From the NCBI RefSeq assembly GCF_000305495.1, contig NZ_AJTN02000191.1, positions 1 to 59,228 of the forward strand: 59,228 nucleotides of DNA, in the 5' to 3' direction. Shown piece after piece: positions 21,607 through 29,943 of this stretch. Both the position numbers and the translations under genes were made by a program. Each line of letters starts with the position of its first letter. Position 1 is the stretch's first letter. This DNA is from Peribacillus psychrosaccharolyticus ATCC 23296 (lineage in GTDB: Bacteria > Bacillota > Bacilli > Bacillales > DSM-1321). The notes under the pieces are model-generated. The model had not been told where the DNA came from. It saw only the letters and a program-made list of their open reading frames with translations, and searched no databases.

Positions 21607-21924
21607 TTATAGATATTTAAAAATATTTATATCTACAGAATCTATAAGATCTATTTTTTCTTTTAAATCCCAAAGTTTTATCTCTGATGTTTCATCATTT
21701 TCTTTAAACGGTCGTAATTCATCAATTTTTGTTATATTTAATAGTTCCTGCCAGTATATTTTTTACTATTAGTAACCCCTTAAATTCTAAATCTGTAACT
21801 ACTTGGCCAGTTTCCTCAAATAGTTCTCTTATTGCACATTACTACTGCATATGAACCCGCTATAGGGTAATAGTTCTTGTTCGCTGATATTTATAAGGTC
21901 TATAAACTCAAAATCATTACCCAT
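21607..21924 (-). pseudogene. NUDIX hydrolase remnant
   Basis: The ATG at 21924 begins MGNDFEFIDLINISEQELLPYSGFIC; further on, in other frames, come IRELFEETGQVVTDLEFKGL (second half of a Nudix box, REx2EExG) and KLWDLKEKIDLIDSVDI near the end. The first half of the Nudix box is missing and at least two frame changes occur, so this is decay, not a single sequencing slip. Confidence 0.75.
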
Positions 21925-22045
21925 AGGTAAGTCTCCCCTCTTTTTTTGTACCGTTCTGCATATGTTTCAATATTCCTGCTATATTGCATGTGCTTCTTAC
22001 ACGATCTAACTCTGTATCCCGTTTTTTCTGTAATCCTCTATAAAC

Positions 22046-22087
22046 AAAAAAATGCCCCAAACCCTTAAAAGGATTTGAAGCATTTTT
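22046..22087 (-). terminator. terminator of tRNA-Arg
   Basis: Outer stem AAAAATGC / GCATTTTT with an inner AAACCCTT / AAGGATTT pairing. A T run follows on the minus strand, 33 bp past the tRNA 3' end. Confidence 0.75.
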
Positions 22088-22119
22088 CTGGTTCGAACTT
22101 AATGTTCTGAACACTTGGA

Positions 22120-22193
<74 letters not shown>

Positions 22194-22259
22194 ATTATGA
22201 TATTTTTGGCGGTTCGTTATGTAATTCCTTACATTGTACTCTCCGTCAGGACATTTATT

Positions 22260-22288
22260 ATTATAGTACGATACCGACTTAAAGTCAA
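22260..22288 (-). promoter_or_regulatory. promoter of tRNA-Arg
   Basis: TTGACT (22288-22283), 17-bp spacer, TATAAT (22265-22260), about 67 bp upstream of the mature tRNA 5' end. Confidence 0.75.
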
Positions 22289-22319
22289 CACTTTTTCTCA
22301 CTCTTTTTTAGAAGAGAGA

Positions 22320-22342
22320 GGAGAAGTTATTTCCACTTCTCC
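22320..22342 (-). terminator. hairpin downstream of ysnB
   Basis: GGAGAAGT-TATTTCC-ACTTCTCC, 14 bp past the ysnB stop codon. On the minus strand the tail is TCTCTCTTC rather than a clean T run. Confidence 0.55.
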
Positions 22343-22355
22343 ATTATACATAAAT

Positions 22356-22868
22356 TCAGCCCAAATTGTAAGCCCTATTTAAATCTTTTACTTCTGCTCC
22401 TTCGTGATCATAAAAAGTAACGGCAGCGTCTTTGTCGGTTACTTCAACAATCACATAGGTTTTTTCTTCTCTTCCCCGCGGCAAACGGATACTCCCTGGA
22501 TTTATATAGAGCCGACCGTCAATAAGCTCAGAACCAGCATGGTGAGAATGACCGAAACAGATGATAGACGCATTCTCTTCTTCAGCTTTATAGGATAAAT
22601 TCATTAACGTCATTTTGATATTATATAAATGACCATGAGTAACTAAAAAACGTGTCCCATCTATTTCTTCGACGATCGCATTTGGGTATCCTGTATCGTA
22701 ATCACAATTACCACGAACGCCGATAAAATCAGCCATAACCGGACTTTCTTTCTGCAGTTCTGAATCTCCACAATGTATCATTGCGTCTACGTCTTTCTGA
22801 TGACGATTTTTTATGACTTGTACCTCTTCCGTAAGACCATGACTGTCACTGATGATCAAGGTTTTCAT
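22356..22868 (-). CDS. ysnB: YfcE-type metallophosphoesterase YsnB
   Basis: 170 residues with the calcineurin-like metal motifs in order: ISDSHG (D-x-H), IHCGDSEL (GD), VRGNCD (GNxD), VTHGH and CFGHSHHAG. This family hydrolyses simple phosphodiesters in vitro; the natural substrate is unknown. It overlaps rdgB by 4 bp and is the last gene of the cluster, as in B. subtilis. Confidence 0.93.
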   Translation of the reverse strand: MKTLIISDSHGLTEEVQVIKNRHQKDVDAMIHCGDSELQKESPVMADFIGVRGNCDYDTGYPNAIVEEIDGTRFLVTHGHLYNIKMTLMNLSYKAEEENASIICFGHSHHAGSELIDGRLYINPGSIRLPRGREEKTYVIVEVTDKDAAVTFYDHEGAEVKDLNRAYNLG

Positions 22869-23479
22869 CGGCTGCCCCCTTCTCTCGTTAAAAATAAATC
22901 AAGCTCTTTTTCCAGCTCTTTCAACGCATTTGCCCGGTGACTAATCGCATTTTTCTCTGCTGATTCAAGTTCAGCCATTGTTTTTCCTTTTTCCGGGACA
23001 TAAAATACAGGATCATACCCGAAACCATTTGTACCAGCGGGTGATTCGGCAATACGCCCTTCCACATAACCAGAAACTGTAATCGTTTCCTGATTCGGCG
23101 ATGCTAATGCAAGTACGCAATAAAAACGCGCCGTTCTTTTCTCAGCAGGAATATCTTTTAATTCTTTCAGTAATTTTTGTGTATTAGCTTCATCATTTTT
23201 ATCTTCACCTGCATATCGAGCCGAGTAAACACCAGGACGGCCATCCAATGCATCAACAACCAAGCCAGAATCATCTGCCATGACAACTTGATTTAATTCC
23301 TTCGCAATTGTTTCTGCTTTTAAAATAGCATTTTCAGCAAAGGTCGTTCCTGTTTCTTCAACGTCTGTCGCGTTTTCATAATCAAGAAGCGTATGAACTT
23401 CATAACCTCTAGGTGAAAAGAGACTTTCAAATTCCTTTGCTTTTCCTTTATTTTTCGTCGCAATAAGAACATTTTTCAT
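22865..23479 (-). CDS. rdgB: XTP/dITP diphosphatase (RdgB/HAM1)
   Basis: House-cleaning nucleotide pyrophosphatase that removes deaminated purine triphosphates. It has ATKNKGKAKEFESL at the start, ADDSGLVVDALDGRPGVYSARYAG in the middle, GFGYDPVF and SHRANALKEL near the end. At 204 residues it is full length. It corresponds to B. subtilis ysnA. The gene that normally precedes it, rph, is absent here; only 111 bp separate it from gerM. Confidence 0.96.
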   Translation of the reverse strand: MKNVLIATKNKGKAKEFESLFSPRGYEVHTLLDYENATDVEETGTTFAENAILKAETIAKELNQVVMADDSGLVVDALDGRPGVYSARYAGEDKNDEANTQKLLKELKDIPAEKRTARFYCVLALASPNQETITVSGYVEGRIAESPAGTNGFGYDPVFYVPEKGKTMAELESAEKNAISHRANALKELEKELDLFLTREGGSR

Positions 23480-23590
23480 CGTTACACTCTCCTGAATAGC
23501 TGCATAGTTTGTTTCTTTAGTCTACCACAATCAGGATATTTGCCCAAAAGAAATAGGAGCCGCTTTTCGCGTGCCCCCGAATAACTAGTA

Positions 23591-24661
23591 TTAGAAACTA
23601 CCCGTATTAACCTTTGCCGGACGGCTTACTGGTTCTGAAAGAGGCTTGCCATCTTCTTTCAGTAAATCGGCATTTCCGTCCACTTTTAGCTCTACCCGTT
23701 CAATACCCTTCTGTTCTGTTAAAGAGAGAACAAGTGCATCAAGTACTTGCTGGGAAACCTTTTTCTCTTTAAAGCTATTTAGAATCGATTCATTAAAATT
23801 CAAGGTAACCATGCCATCCGCTAATTGAGGCTCATCCAACAGTTCTACATCAGACATCACGATTGATTGTAAACCGGAGAAATGTGATGGTCCTTTAGCT
23901 AGTTCTTGAACAACCGCTGTGACGTTATCCACATCGGTCTCGTTTACCCGCTTCGTAATAGGCACGTAATAGTAATTGCCTTCCTCTCCGCCGATATAAT
24001 AAACCGTCAATGCTTTCGATTGGCTAATATCATTGACACCACTTGTATCTAGATTAATACCGCTTGCCCGAGACAGGCCTTCCTGCACCGGTGTACCGTT
24101 AACCGGCATCTGCTTCAGTTCTGTTCCATTCAATTTAAGCTTGACTGTCTGTACTGAATCAAACTGTGTCAACGTCCATGTCACAGCCTGAAGAATTTTC
24201 AGCTCATCTTCTTTCTTATAATTCTTAAATTCTTTTGAAAAATCAACCACTGCTGTCCCATCTTTAATATCCACACTTACCTCAGTACCTGCTGGCAGAA
24301 CCGCTCTAAAACCAGAAGGAAGGACATTCGATATCGGACCATCCTCCACCAGATATTTCAGCGACTGCGCAGCAACACCTCCGCCTTGTGTAGATGGCAA
24401 CTCCAAGGTTTGCGGAACCACATACCCGCTGCTATCAATCAAGTACAGTTCCGTCTTTACACTTGCTTCTTCAGATTCCTTGTTTTCTTCAGCCGTAGTT
24501 TCAACTGGATCTCCTTCTAATTTAGAAGGACTGTCAACAAGTGATACATCCGGCGGATCAATTTTATTTTTTTCTTCGCCGGTAAACAAGCCACAGCCTG
24601 ATAAAAGAACAGCCGAGGCCAGAATAGTCGTGGCAACTGTTGCCTTTGTTACATTGGACAT
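23591..24661 (-). CDS. gerM: spore germination lipoprotein GerM
   Basis: Lipobox LLSGCG places the lipidated Cys at residue 23, so the mature protein is membrane anchored. Two GerMN domains follow, about 95-205 (GGGVAAQSLKYLVEDGPISNVLPSGF) and 235-340 (VVQELAKGPSHFSG). The acidic linker after the signal peptide is usual. At 356 residues it matches the family. In B. subtilis it is needed for spore cortex formation and germination. It follows racE after an intervening terminator, so it is probably transcribed on its own too. Confidence 0.94.
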   Translation of the reverse strand: MSNVTKATVATTILASAVLLSGCGLFTGEEKNKIDPPDVSLVDSPSKLEGDPVETTAEENKESEEASVKTELYLIDSSGYVVPQTLELPSTQGGGVAAQSLKYLVEDGPISNVLPSGFRAVLPAGTEVSVDIKDGTAVVDFSKEFKNYKKEDELKILQAVTWTLTQFDSVQTVKLKLNGTELKQMPVNGTPVQEGLSRASGINLDTSGVNDISQSKALTVYYIGGEEGNYYYVPITKRVNETDVDNVTAVVQELAKGPSHFSGLQSIVMSDVELLDEPQLADGMVTLNFNESILNSFKEKKVSQQVLDALVLSLTEQKGIERVELKVDGNADLLKEDGKPLSEPVSRPAKVNTGSF

Positions 24662-24740
24662 ATATATCCCTCCCAGGACGGTTTGTACTACTATTTATAC
24701 GAGCCCTGGGAAGTTTTAGACCGAAATCTTTTTATTTTAT

Positions 24741-24764
24741 AAAAAAACTCCCATCAAGGGAGCC
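24741..24764 (-). terminator. terminator between racE and gerM
   Basis: GGCTCCCTTGATGGGAG then TTTTTTTA on the minus strand, starting at the racE stop. Read-through into gerM would be limited. Confidence 0.75.
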
Positions 24765-25562
24765 TTAATCAAGCTTAATTGTTTGTACCATACCAACCTG
24801 TTCACCAATCCAGGAATGAGCAATATCCTGAAAAATATCTTTGGATCCTGTCGTGAAAAATTGATGCTTCGGTTCCTCTGATGAGACATTCATCAGCCCT
24901 TTATGTTCAAGAATAACACTTACTTCACGGGCTGTTTCATCTCCTGAAGAAATCACCTGAACTCCTTTGCCCATGTAATCTCTAATTACTGAACCAAGCA
25001 AAGGGTAATGTGTACAGCCAAGTATCAGTGTATCAATACCCGTACGTTTCATTGGCTTTAACGTTTCAGCAATAACCTTTTCAACGATTCTGCCTTCAAA
25101 TTCCCCACTCTCAACAATCGGTACGAATTTCGGGCAGGCCAAACTATCAACGGTTACCTTCTTATTAATGGAAAGAAGCGCCTGATTATAGGCCTCACTC
25201 TTCACCGTTCCTTCGGTGCCAATAACACCAATATGTAGATTGGTAGAGACCTTCAAGGCGGCACGTGCACCTGGATTAATGACGCCTATTACAGGAATAG
25301 ACAGCTCCGCGTTAATCTCATCAAGCGCTGCTGCGGTTGCCGTATTACAGGCAATAATCAGCATTTTAATTTGTCGTTTTAATAGGAAACGCGTTAGTTC
25401 CCATGTGAAGTCTTTCACTTCTTCCTTCGTTCTCGGTCCATAGGGACATCTTGCTGTATCACCGACATACATTATATGTTCATGAGGAAGTTGACGCATC
25501 ACTTCTTTTGCAACCGTCAATCCGCCAACCCCCGAATCAATAATTCCAATTGGTCGTTTCAA
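24765..25562 (-). CDS. racE: glutamate racemase
   Basis: Supplies D-glutamate for peptidoglycan (also for poly-glutamate where made). Two catalytic cysteines sit in [10 protein letters not shown] (about residue 74) and LGCTHYPLL (about 185); the start has DSGVGGLTV. It has 265 residues. It lies 10 bp after ysmB, as in B. subtilis, where the gene is called racE (murI elsewhere). Confidence 0.96.
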   Translation of the reverse strand: MKRPIGIIDSGVGGLTVAKEVMRQLPHEHIMYVGDTARCPYGPRTKEEVKDFTWELTRFLLKRQIKMLIIACNTATAAALDEINAELSIPVIGVINPGARAALKVSTNLHIGVIGTEGTVKSEAYNQALLSINKKVTVDSLACPKFVPIVESGEFEGRIVEKVIAETLKPMKRTGIDTLILGCTHYPLLGSVIRDYMGKGVQVISSGDETAREVSVILEHKGLMNVSSEEPKHQFFTTGSKDIFQDIAHSWIGEQVGMVQTIKLD

Positions 25563-25572
25563 TTATATCGCC

Positions 25573-26013
25573 TCAATCTTCTCGCATTTCTTGATGTAGT
25601 TTTGTTAGATTCTTAGTGAGGGAAGCTATGTCTGTATCTGAAAAATCGCTTAAAATATCCTGCAAATAAAGCTGCCGTTTCTTAATTACTTCATTAATGA
25701 TCCGTTCACCCTCAGAAAGAAGGTTAATGCGAACAACTCGGCGATCTTTATCATCTTTCACCCGGCTTACTAGTTCATTCTTTTCCATACGATCGATTAA
25801 ATCTGTTGTCGTACTGAACGCTAAAAACATCTTTGAAGAAAGTTCACCTATCGTCATATCGCCTTCTTCAAAAAGCCATTGCAATGCGACAAACTGCGGG
25901 GGGGTAATTTTATAGACATTCAATATTTCCCGGCCCTTTTGTTTAATCAGACTGGAAATATACCGTAATTCCTTCTCGATTTTTGCAACTTGGTCCATTT
26001 TCAATTCAGTCAT
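25573..26013 (-). CDS. ysmB: MarR-family regulator YsmB
   Basis: 146 residues; winged helix TIGELSSKMFLAFSTTTDLIDRMEKNELVSRVKDDKDRRVVRINL. Conserved upstream of racE in Bacillus and very likely co-transcribed with it. The ligand and regulon are unknown. Confidence 0.92.
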   Translation of the reverse strand: MTELKMDQVAKIEKELRYISSLIKQKGREILNVYKITPPQFVALQWLFEEGDMTIGELSSKMFLAFSTTTDLIDRMEKNELVSRVKDDKDRRVVRINLLSEGERIINEVIKKRQLYLQDILSDFSDTDIASLTKNLTKLHQEMRED

Positions 26014-26237
26014 TCACGTTTCTCCCCCTAAAACTTCCTGCTCTTTATTGTCTCTGAAAATCATAAAAAATTCAAGGTTGAGGTTATAAGTTAAATTATG
26101 CTAAAAAAAAGGCACCAGAGACAGCAGCCGAAAGGTTTCTCGATCTAGCTGTCTTTGCTGCATAGTAATCAGGGAAAATCTATTATTCTGCCATAAGCCT
26201 CTTCTTCTACTGCTCGTTATACTGAAAGTTAAACAAT

Positions 26238-26462
26238 CTATAATTTAAGCTCCCCCATGCGTAGAAGTTCGATAACTGCTTGTGAACGGCCTTTTACTCC
26301 AAGCTTTTGCATCGCATTTGAAATATGGTTTCGAACTGTTTTTTCGCTGATAAACAATTCGCCTGCGATTTCTTTCGTTGTTTTGTCCTGAACTAATAAT
26401 TCGAATACTTCTTTTTCTCTTTTGGTGAGAAGTGGCTTATGAGTGAACTCGTTCTCTTTCAA
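26238..26462 (-). CDS. gerE: sporulation transcription regulator GerE
   Basis: Late mother-cell regulator, 74 residues, consisting of a LuxR-type helix-turn-helix: LTKREKEVFELLVQDKTTKEIA followed by ISEKTVRNHISNAMQKLGVKGRS. It is nearly identical over its length to B. subtilis GerE. It starts at TTG 26462, with GGGAGGG 8 nt upstream. It modulates SigK-dependent coat genes. A SigK-type promoter lies 64 bp upstream. Confidence 0.97.
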   Translation of the reverse strand: MKENEFTHKPLLTKREKEVFELLVQDKTTKEIAGELFISEKTVRNHISNAMQKLGVKGRSQAVIELLRMGELKL

Positions 26463-26525
26463 GTATGGTAACCCTCCCTGCCTTCACCAGCATAAAACCC
26501 GGAGTGGGTGTCTATTTAGTCAAGA

Positions 26526-26553
26526 TATAGTATGTCAGGGAGACGAAGGAAGT
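26526..26553 (-). promoter_or_regulatory. SigK-type promoter of gerE
   Basis: CATACTATA (26534-26526) fits the -10 consensus CATAnnnTA exactly, and an AC dinucleotide lies 17 bp upstream as the minimal -35. gerE is SigK-dependent in B. subtilis, so the match is expected. Confidence 0.7.
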
Positions 26554-26600
26554 GACTGCTGTATATGGGATTATGTGTTTTAAATAACGAGCAGCCGCTT

Positions 26601-27065
26601 TTATTTTCTTACTGGATTTTGCTTATCCATTAATTGTTTCATTTCTTCTGTCCATACTAACGGCTTACCTGTCGCTTTATTGATTTGGACGACCGTTCCT
26701 CTGCCTGTCAAACAGATGGACCCATCTTCTTTTTTGCCCAAATAATGAATATCAGCGGATGAGTTGCCAATCTTCGCCGCCTTAACCTGAATAAGTACTT
26801 TATCGTTAAAAAACATTTGCTGAAGAAAATCACACTGCAAATCAGCTACTACCGGTATCGCTCCACTCTCATCATGGACCCAATCCTGCATAAACCCTAG
26901 ACTTTTAAAATACTCAATTCTCGCTTCTTCGAAATAAGTAAAAGGTACCGTATTATTCAGATGTCCGAACATATCCGTTTCTGAAAACCGAACTTTCACT
27001 TCATGTGTAAAAGTAAAAGAAGCAGCCCAATCCTCCATGTTTTCGATATATGAAATTCTACTCAT
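26601..27065 (-). CDS. ysmA: acyl-CoA thioesterase YsmA (hot-dog fold)
   Basis: 154-residue 4HBT-type thioesterase: VRFSETDMFGHLNNTVPFTYFEEARIEYF carries the catalytic Asp region, and the end is GRGTVVQINKATGKP. It hydrolyses acyl-CoA, probably to recycle CoA or release fatty acids. A FadR-type palindrome sits directly before its ribosome binding site, tying it to the fatty-acid degradation regulon encoded 11 kb away. Confidence 0.9.
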   Translation of the reverse strand: MSRISYIENMEDWAASFTFTHEVKVRFSETDMFGHLNNTVPFTYFEEARIEYFKSLGFMQDWVHDESGAIPVVADLQCDFLQQMFFNDKVLIQVKAAKIGNSSADIHYLGKKEDGSICLTGRGTVVQINKATGKPLVWTEEMKQLMDKQNPVRK

Positions 27066-27080
27066 TATGACAACCCCTTT

Positions 27081-27120
27081 TTCGAATAAAATGAATGGTT
27101 ATTCATTCATTTTATTCGAA
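27081..27120 (-). promoter_or_regulatory. FadR-type operator upstream of ysmA
   Basis: Perfect 17-bp inverted repeat with a 6-bp spacer (27081-27097 and 27104-27120). Its centre on the minus strand, TGAATGAATAACCATTCA, agrees with the Bacillus FadR box TGAATGAMTANTCATTCA at 17 of 18 positions. A TAAAAT in the outer arm may be the -10 box. Confidence 0.75.
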
Positions 27121-27214
27121 AAGGAACATAAAGGAAAGTACTTTGGTAAGAAAAACCACTAAGATATCCTATTAGAAGACTAGTTTCTTCCTAATTTAAA
27201 CTCTCGAACCCAAC

Positions 27215-27319
27215 ATTCGGCCCATTCTGTGATAGATTCGGCCCAAAAGTCGATTTATTCGGCCCGTTTTCACGTTTATTCGGACCAAAGTCAACTTGAT
27301 TCGGCCGTTTTTAAAAGAT
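27215..27319. repeat. 21-bp-period intergenic array A, core ATTCGGCCC
   Basis: ATTCGG begins at 27215, 27236, 27257, 27278 and 27299, exactly 21 bp apart five times. The next two to three bases are mostly CCC or CCG; the remaining 12 or so are variable and AT-rich. It lies just past the sdhB terminator and before the ysmA operator. Confidence 0.92.
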
Positions 27320-27324
27320 AAAAA

Positions 27325-27347
27325 GCTGTCGAGGGTTTCTCGACAGC
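27325..27347 (-). terminator. terminator of the sdhCAB operon
   Basis: GCTGTCGAG-AAACC-CTCGACAGC followed by TTTTTATC on the minus strand, 12 bp past the sdhB stop. Member of a stem family seen at several other terminators in this window. Confidence 0.9.
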
Positions 27348-27358
27348 CAGTCATTCTT

Positions 27359-28120
27359 TTATACTTGGTCGCTTCCGAAGAAGTTACGGAACATTTGAAT
27401 GGATGTATCACGGTTTAATGAAGCAATTGATGTTGTCAAAGGAATACCTTTAGGACAAGACTGCACACAGTTTTGTGAATTACCACAATTAGCTAGTCCG
27501 CCGTCTCCCATAATGGTATTTAAGCGTTCTGCTTTATTCATTGCACCTGTTGGGTGATTGTTAAATAAGCGAACTTGTGAAAGTGCTTGCGGCCCAATGA
27601 AGTCTGAGTTAGAGTTCACGTTCGGGCATGCCTCTAAGCACACACCACATGTCATACATTTCGATAATTCATATGCCCATTGGCGTTTCTTTTCTGGCAT
27701 ACGCGGACCAGGTCCGAGGTTATAGGTACCATCGATTGGGATCCATGCTTTTACTTTTTTCAATGTGTCAAACATCCGGCTGCGATCAACCTGAAGGTCG
27801 CGAACAACAGGGAATGTGCGCATTGGTTCTAAACGTACCGGCTGTTCAAGTTGATCGATAAGCGCTGTACAAGATTGGCGCGGCTTGCCGTTGATTACCA
27901 TTGAACATGCTCCGCAGACCTCTTCTAGACAGTTCATATCCCAAGCTATTGGAGCTGTTTTTTTCCCCTCAATTGTTACTGGGTTCCGTCTGATTTCCAT
28001 CAGTGCAGATATAACATTCATATTCGGACGATAGTCCAAATCGAATTTCTCCGTGTAAGGGGCTGAATCCGGTGTATCCTGTCGAACGACTTCAAAACGA
28101 ATTTTTTTTGTCTCAGCCAT
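27359..28120 (-). CDS. sdhB: succinate dehydrogenase iron-sulfur subunit
   Basis: Carries electrons from SdhA to SdhC. Cys clusters: CLEEVCGACSMVINGKPRQSC for 2Fe-2S, CMTCGVCLEACP and CGNSQNCVQSCPKGIP for 4Fe-4S and 3Fe-4S. 253 residues, normal. Third gene of the operon, 18 bp after sdhA. Confidence 0.97.
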   Translation of the reverse strand: MAETKKIRFEVVRQDTPDSAPYTEKFDLDYRPNMNVISALMEIRRNPVTIEGKKTAPIAWDMNCLEEVCGACSMVINGKPRQSCTALIDQLEQPVRLEPMRTFPVVRDLQVDRSRMFDTLKKVKAWIPIDGTYNLGPGPRMPEKKRQWAYELSKCMTCGVCLEACPNVNSNSDFIGPQALSQVRLFNNHPTGAMNKAERLNTIMGDGGLANCGNSQNCVQSCPKGIPLTTSIASLNRDTSIQMFRNFFGSDQV

Positions 28121-28138
28121 TACTTACTCCCCCTTTAT

Positions 28139-29890
28139 TTAATGTTGTGTTGTATAGTCACGTTTCCGTGGTTCTATTAGCGATACATCGATATCTTCAT
28201 AATGGAAGGCAGGAGCTGTTTTTGGACCAGTGAAGTTAGCCATGGTTGTTTTCATAAACTCTTCATCATTACGTTCTGGGAAGTCAGGCTTATAATGCGC
28301 TCCACGACTTTCATCACGATTTAAGGCACCAATTGTAATTACACGTGCCAGCTGCATCATGTTTTTCAATTGTCTTGTAAAGGTTGCCCCTTGATTGCTC
28401 CATTTTGCCGTATCATTGATATTGATATTTTCGTAACGTTGTAACAACTCTTGAATTCTTTCATCTGTTTCTTTAAGTTTATCGTTGTAACGGACAACGG
28501 TAACATGCTGTGTCATCATTTCCCCTAGTTCTTTATGAAGGACATATGCATTTTCTGTTCCATTTAAGGACATGATGTTATTCCATTTCTCTTCTTGTTC
28601 TTTAACCGCATTCGTAAACACTGAAGGAGAAACAGAGTCTGCACCTTTTTCAAGACCTTGGATATATTTAACTGCATTTGGACCTGCGACACTACCACCA
28701 TAAATAGCAGATAATAATGAGTTCGCTCCAAGACGGTTTCCGCCATGCTGTGAATAATCACATTCCCCAGCTGCAAATAGCCCTTGAATGTTTGTCATTT
28801 GGTCGTAATCTACCCATAATCCACCCATTGAATAGTGAACAGCTGGGAAGATTTTCATTGGTACTTTACGTGGATCTTCACCCATGAATTTCTCATAGAT
28901 TTCTATAATTCCACCAAGTTTAATGTCCAGCTCTTTCGGATCTTTGTGTGAAAGATCTAGGTATACCATGTTTTCTCCATTAATACCAAGCTTCATATTC
29001 ATACATACGTCAAAAATCTCACGTGTTGCAATGTCACGTGGTACTAGATTTCCGTATGCAGGATATTTTTCTTCTAAGAAGTACCATGGTTTACCATCTT
29101 TATATGTCCAGATCCGGCCGCCCTCACCACGAGCAGATTCACTCATTAGACGCAGTTTATCATCACCAGGTAATGCTGTTGGATGGATTTGGATAAACTC
29201 TCCATTAGCATATGTTGCCCCTTGTTGATAAACAATTGAAGCTGCTGAACCTGTGTTAATAATAGAGTTGGTTGATTTACCGAAAATAATCCCAGGACCT
29301 CCGGATGCCATAATGACAGCATCACCCGCAAAGGATTTAATTTCCATACTGGTTAAGTTTTGAGCAACGATGCCTCGGCAAATTTGTTCCTCGTCAACTA
29401 TAGCTCCAAGGAATTCCCAGCCTTCGTATTTTGTGATCAGTCCTGCCACTTCATAGCGGCGAACTTGCTCGTCTAAGGCATAAAGAAGCTGCTGGCCTGT
29501 TGTAGCGCCGGCAAAGGCCGTACGACTATACTGTGTACCGCCAAAACGACGGAAATCCAATAAACCTTCTGGAGTACGGCTGAACATAACACCCATACGG
29601 TCAAACATATGGATAATTGATGGTGCCGCTTCACACATTGCTTTTACCGGCGGTTGGTTAGCCAAGAAATCTCCGCCATAGATGGTATCATCAAAGTGAA
29701 TATATGGGGAATCCCCTTCACCCTTTGTATTAACTGCGCCATTAATTCCGCCCTGGGCACAAACTGAGTGGGAACGCTTAACAGGAACTAGTGAAAACAA
29801 CTCTACCTGCTGGCCTTCTTCAGCTGCTTTAATCGCAGCCATAAGTCCTGCTAATCCGCCGCCTACGATAATGATTTTACCTTTACTCAC
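28139..29890 (-). CDS. sdhA: succinate dehydrogenase flavoprotein subunit
   Basis: Covalent-FAD subunit that oxidises succinate to fumarate in complex II. N-terminal FAD motif GGGLAGLMAAIKAAEEG, flavinylation His in RSHSVCAQGGINGA, active-site stretch IHPTALPGD and SARGEGGRIW. 583 residues, as in B. subtilis. Middle gene of the operon. Confidence 0.97.
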   Translation of the reverse strand: MSKGKIIIVGGGLAGLMAAIKAAEEGQQVELFSLVPVKRSHSVCAQGGINGAVNTKGEGDSPYIHFDDTIYGGDFLANQPPVKAMCEAAPSIIHMFDRMGVMFSRTPEGLLDFRRFGGTQYSRTAFAGATTGQQLLYALDEQVRRYEVAGLITKYEGWEFLGAIVDEEQICRGIVAQNLTSMEIKSFAGDAVIMASGGPGIIFGKSTNSIINTGSAASIVYQQGATYANGEFIQIHPTALPGDDKLRLMSESARGEGGRIWTYKDGKPWYFLEEKYPAYGNLVPRDIATREIFDVCMNMKLGINGENMVYLDLSHKDPKELDIKLGGIIEIYEKFMGEDPRKVPMKIFPAVHYSMGGLWVDYDQMTNIQGLFAAGECDYSQHGGNRLGANSLLSAIYGGSVAGPNAVKYIQGLEKGADSVSPSVFTNAVKEQEEKWNNIMSLNGTENAYVLHKELGEMMTQHVTVVRYNDKLKETDERIQELLQRYENININDTAKWSNQGATFTRQLKNMMQLARVITIGALNRDESRGAHYKPDFPERNDEEFMKTTMANFTGPKTAPAFHYEDIDVSLIEPRKRDYTTQH

Positions 29891-29943
29891 TCTTGCTCAC
29901 TCCCTTATATCCATTATCAAAGCACGTGCTTTGACTAGTATTC

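Noticed and set aside
27215-27319. CRISPR array
   Set aside because: The 21-bp arrays have cores of 6-13 bp with no constant repeat of 24 bp or more, no constant-length spacers beyond the period, and no cas genes nearby.
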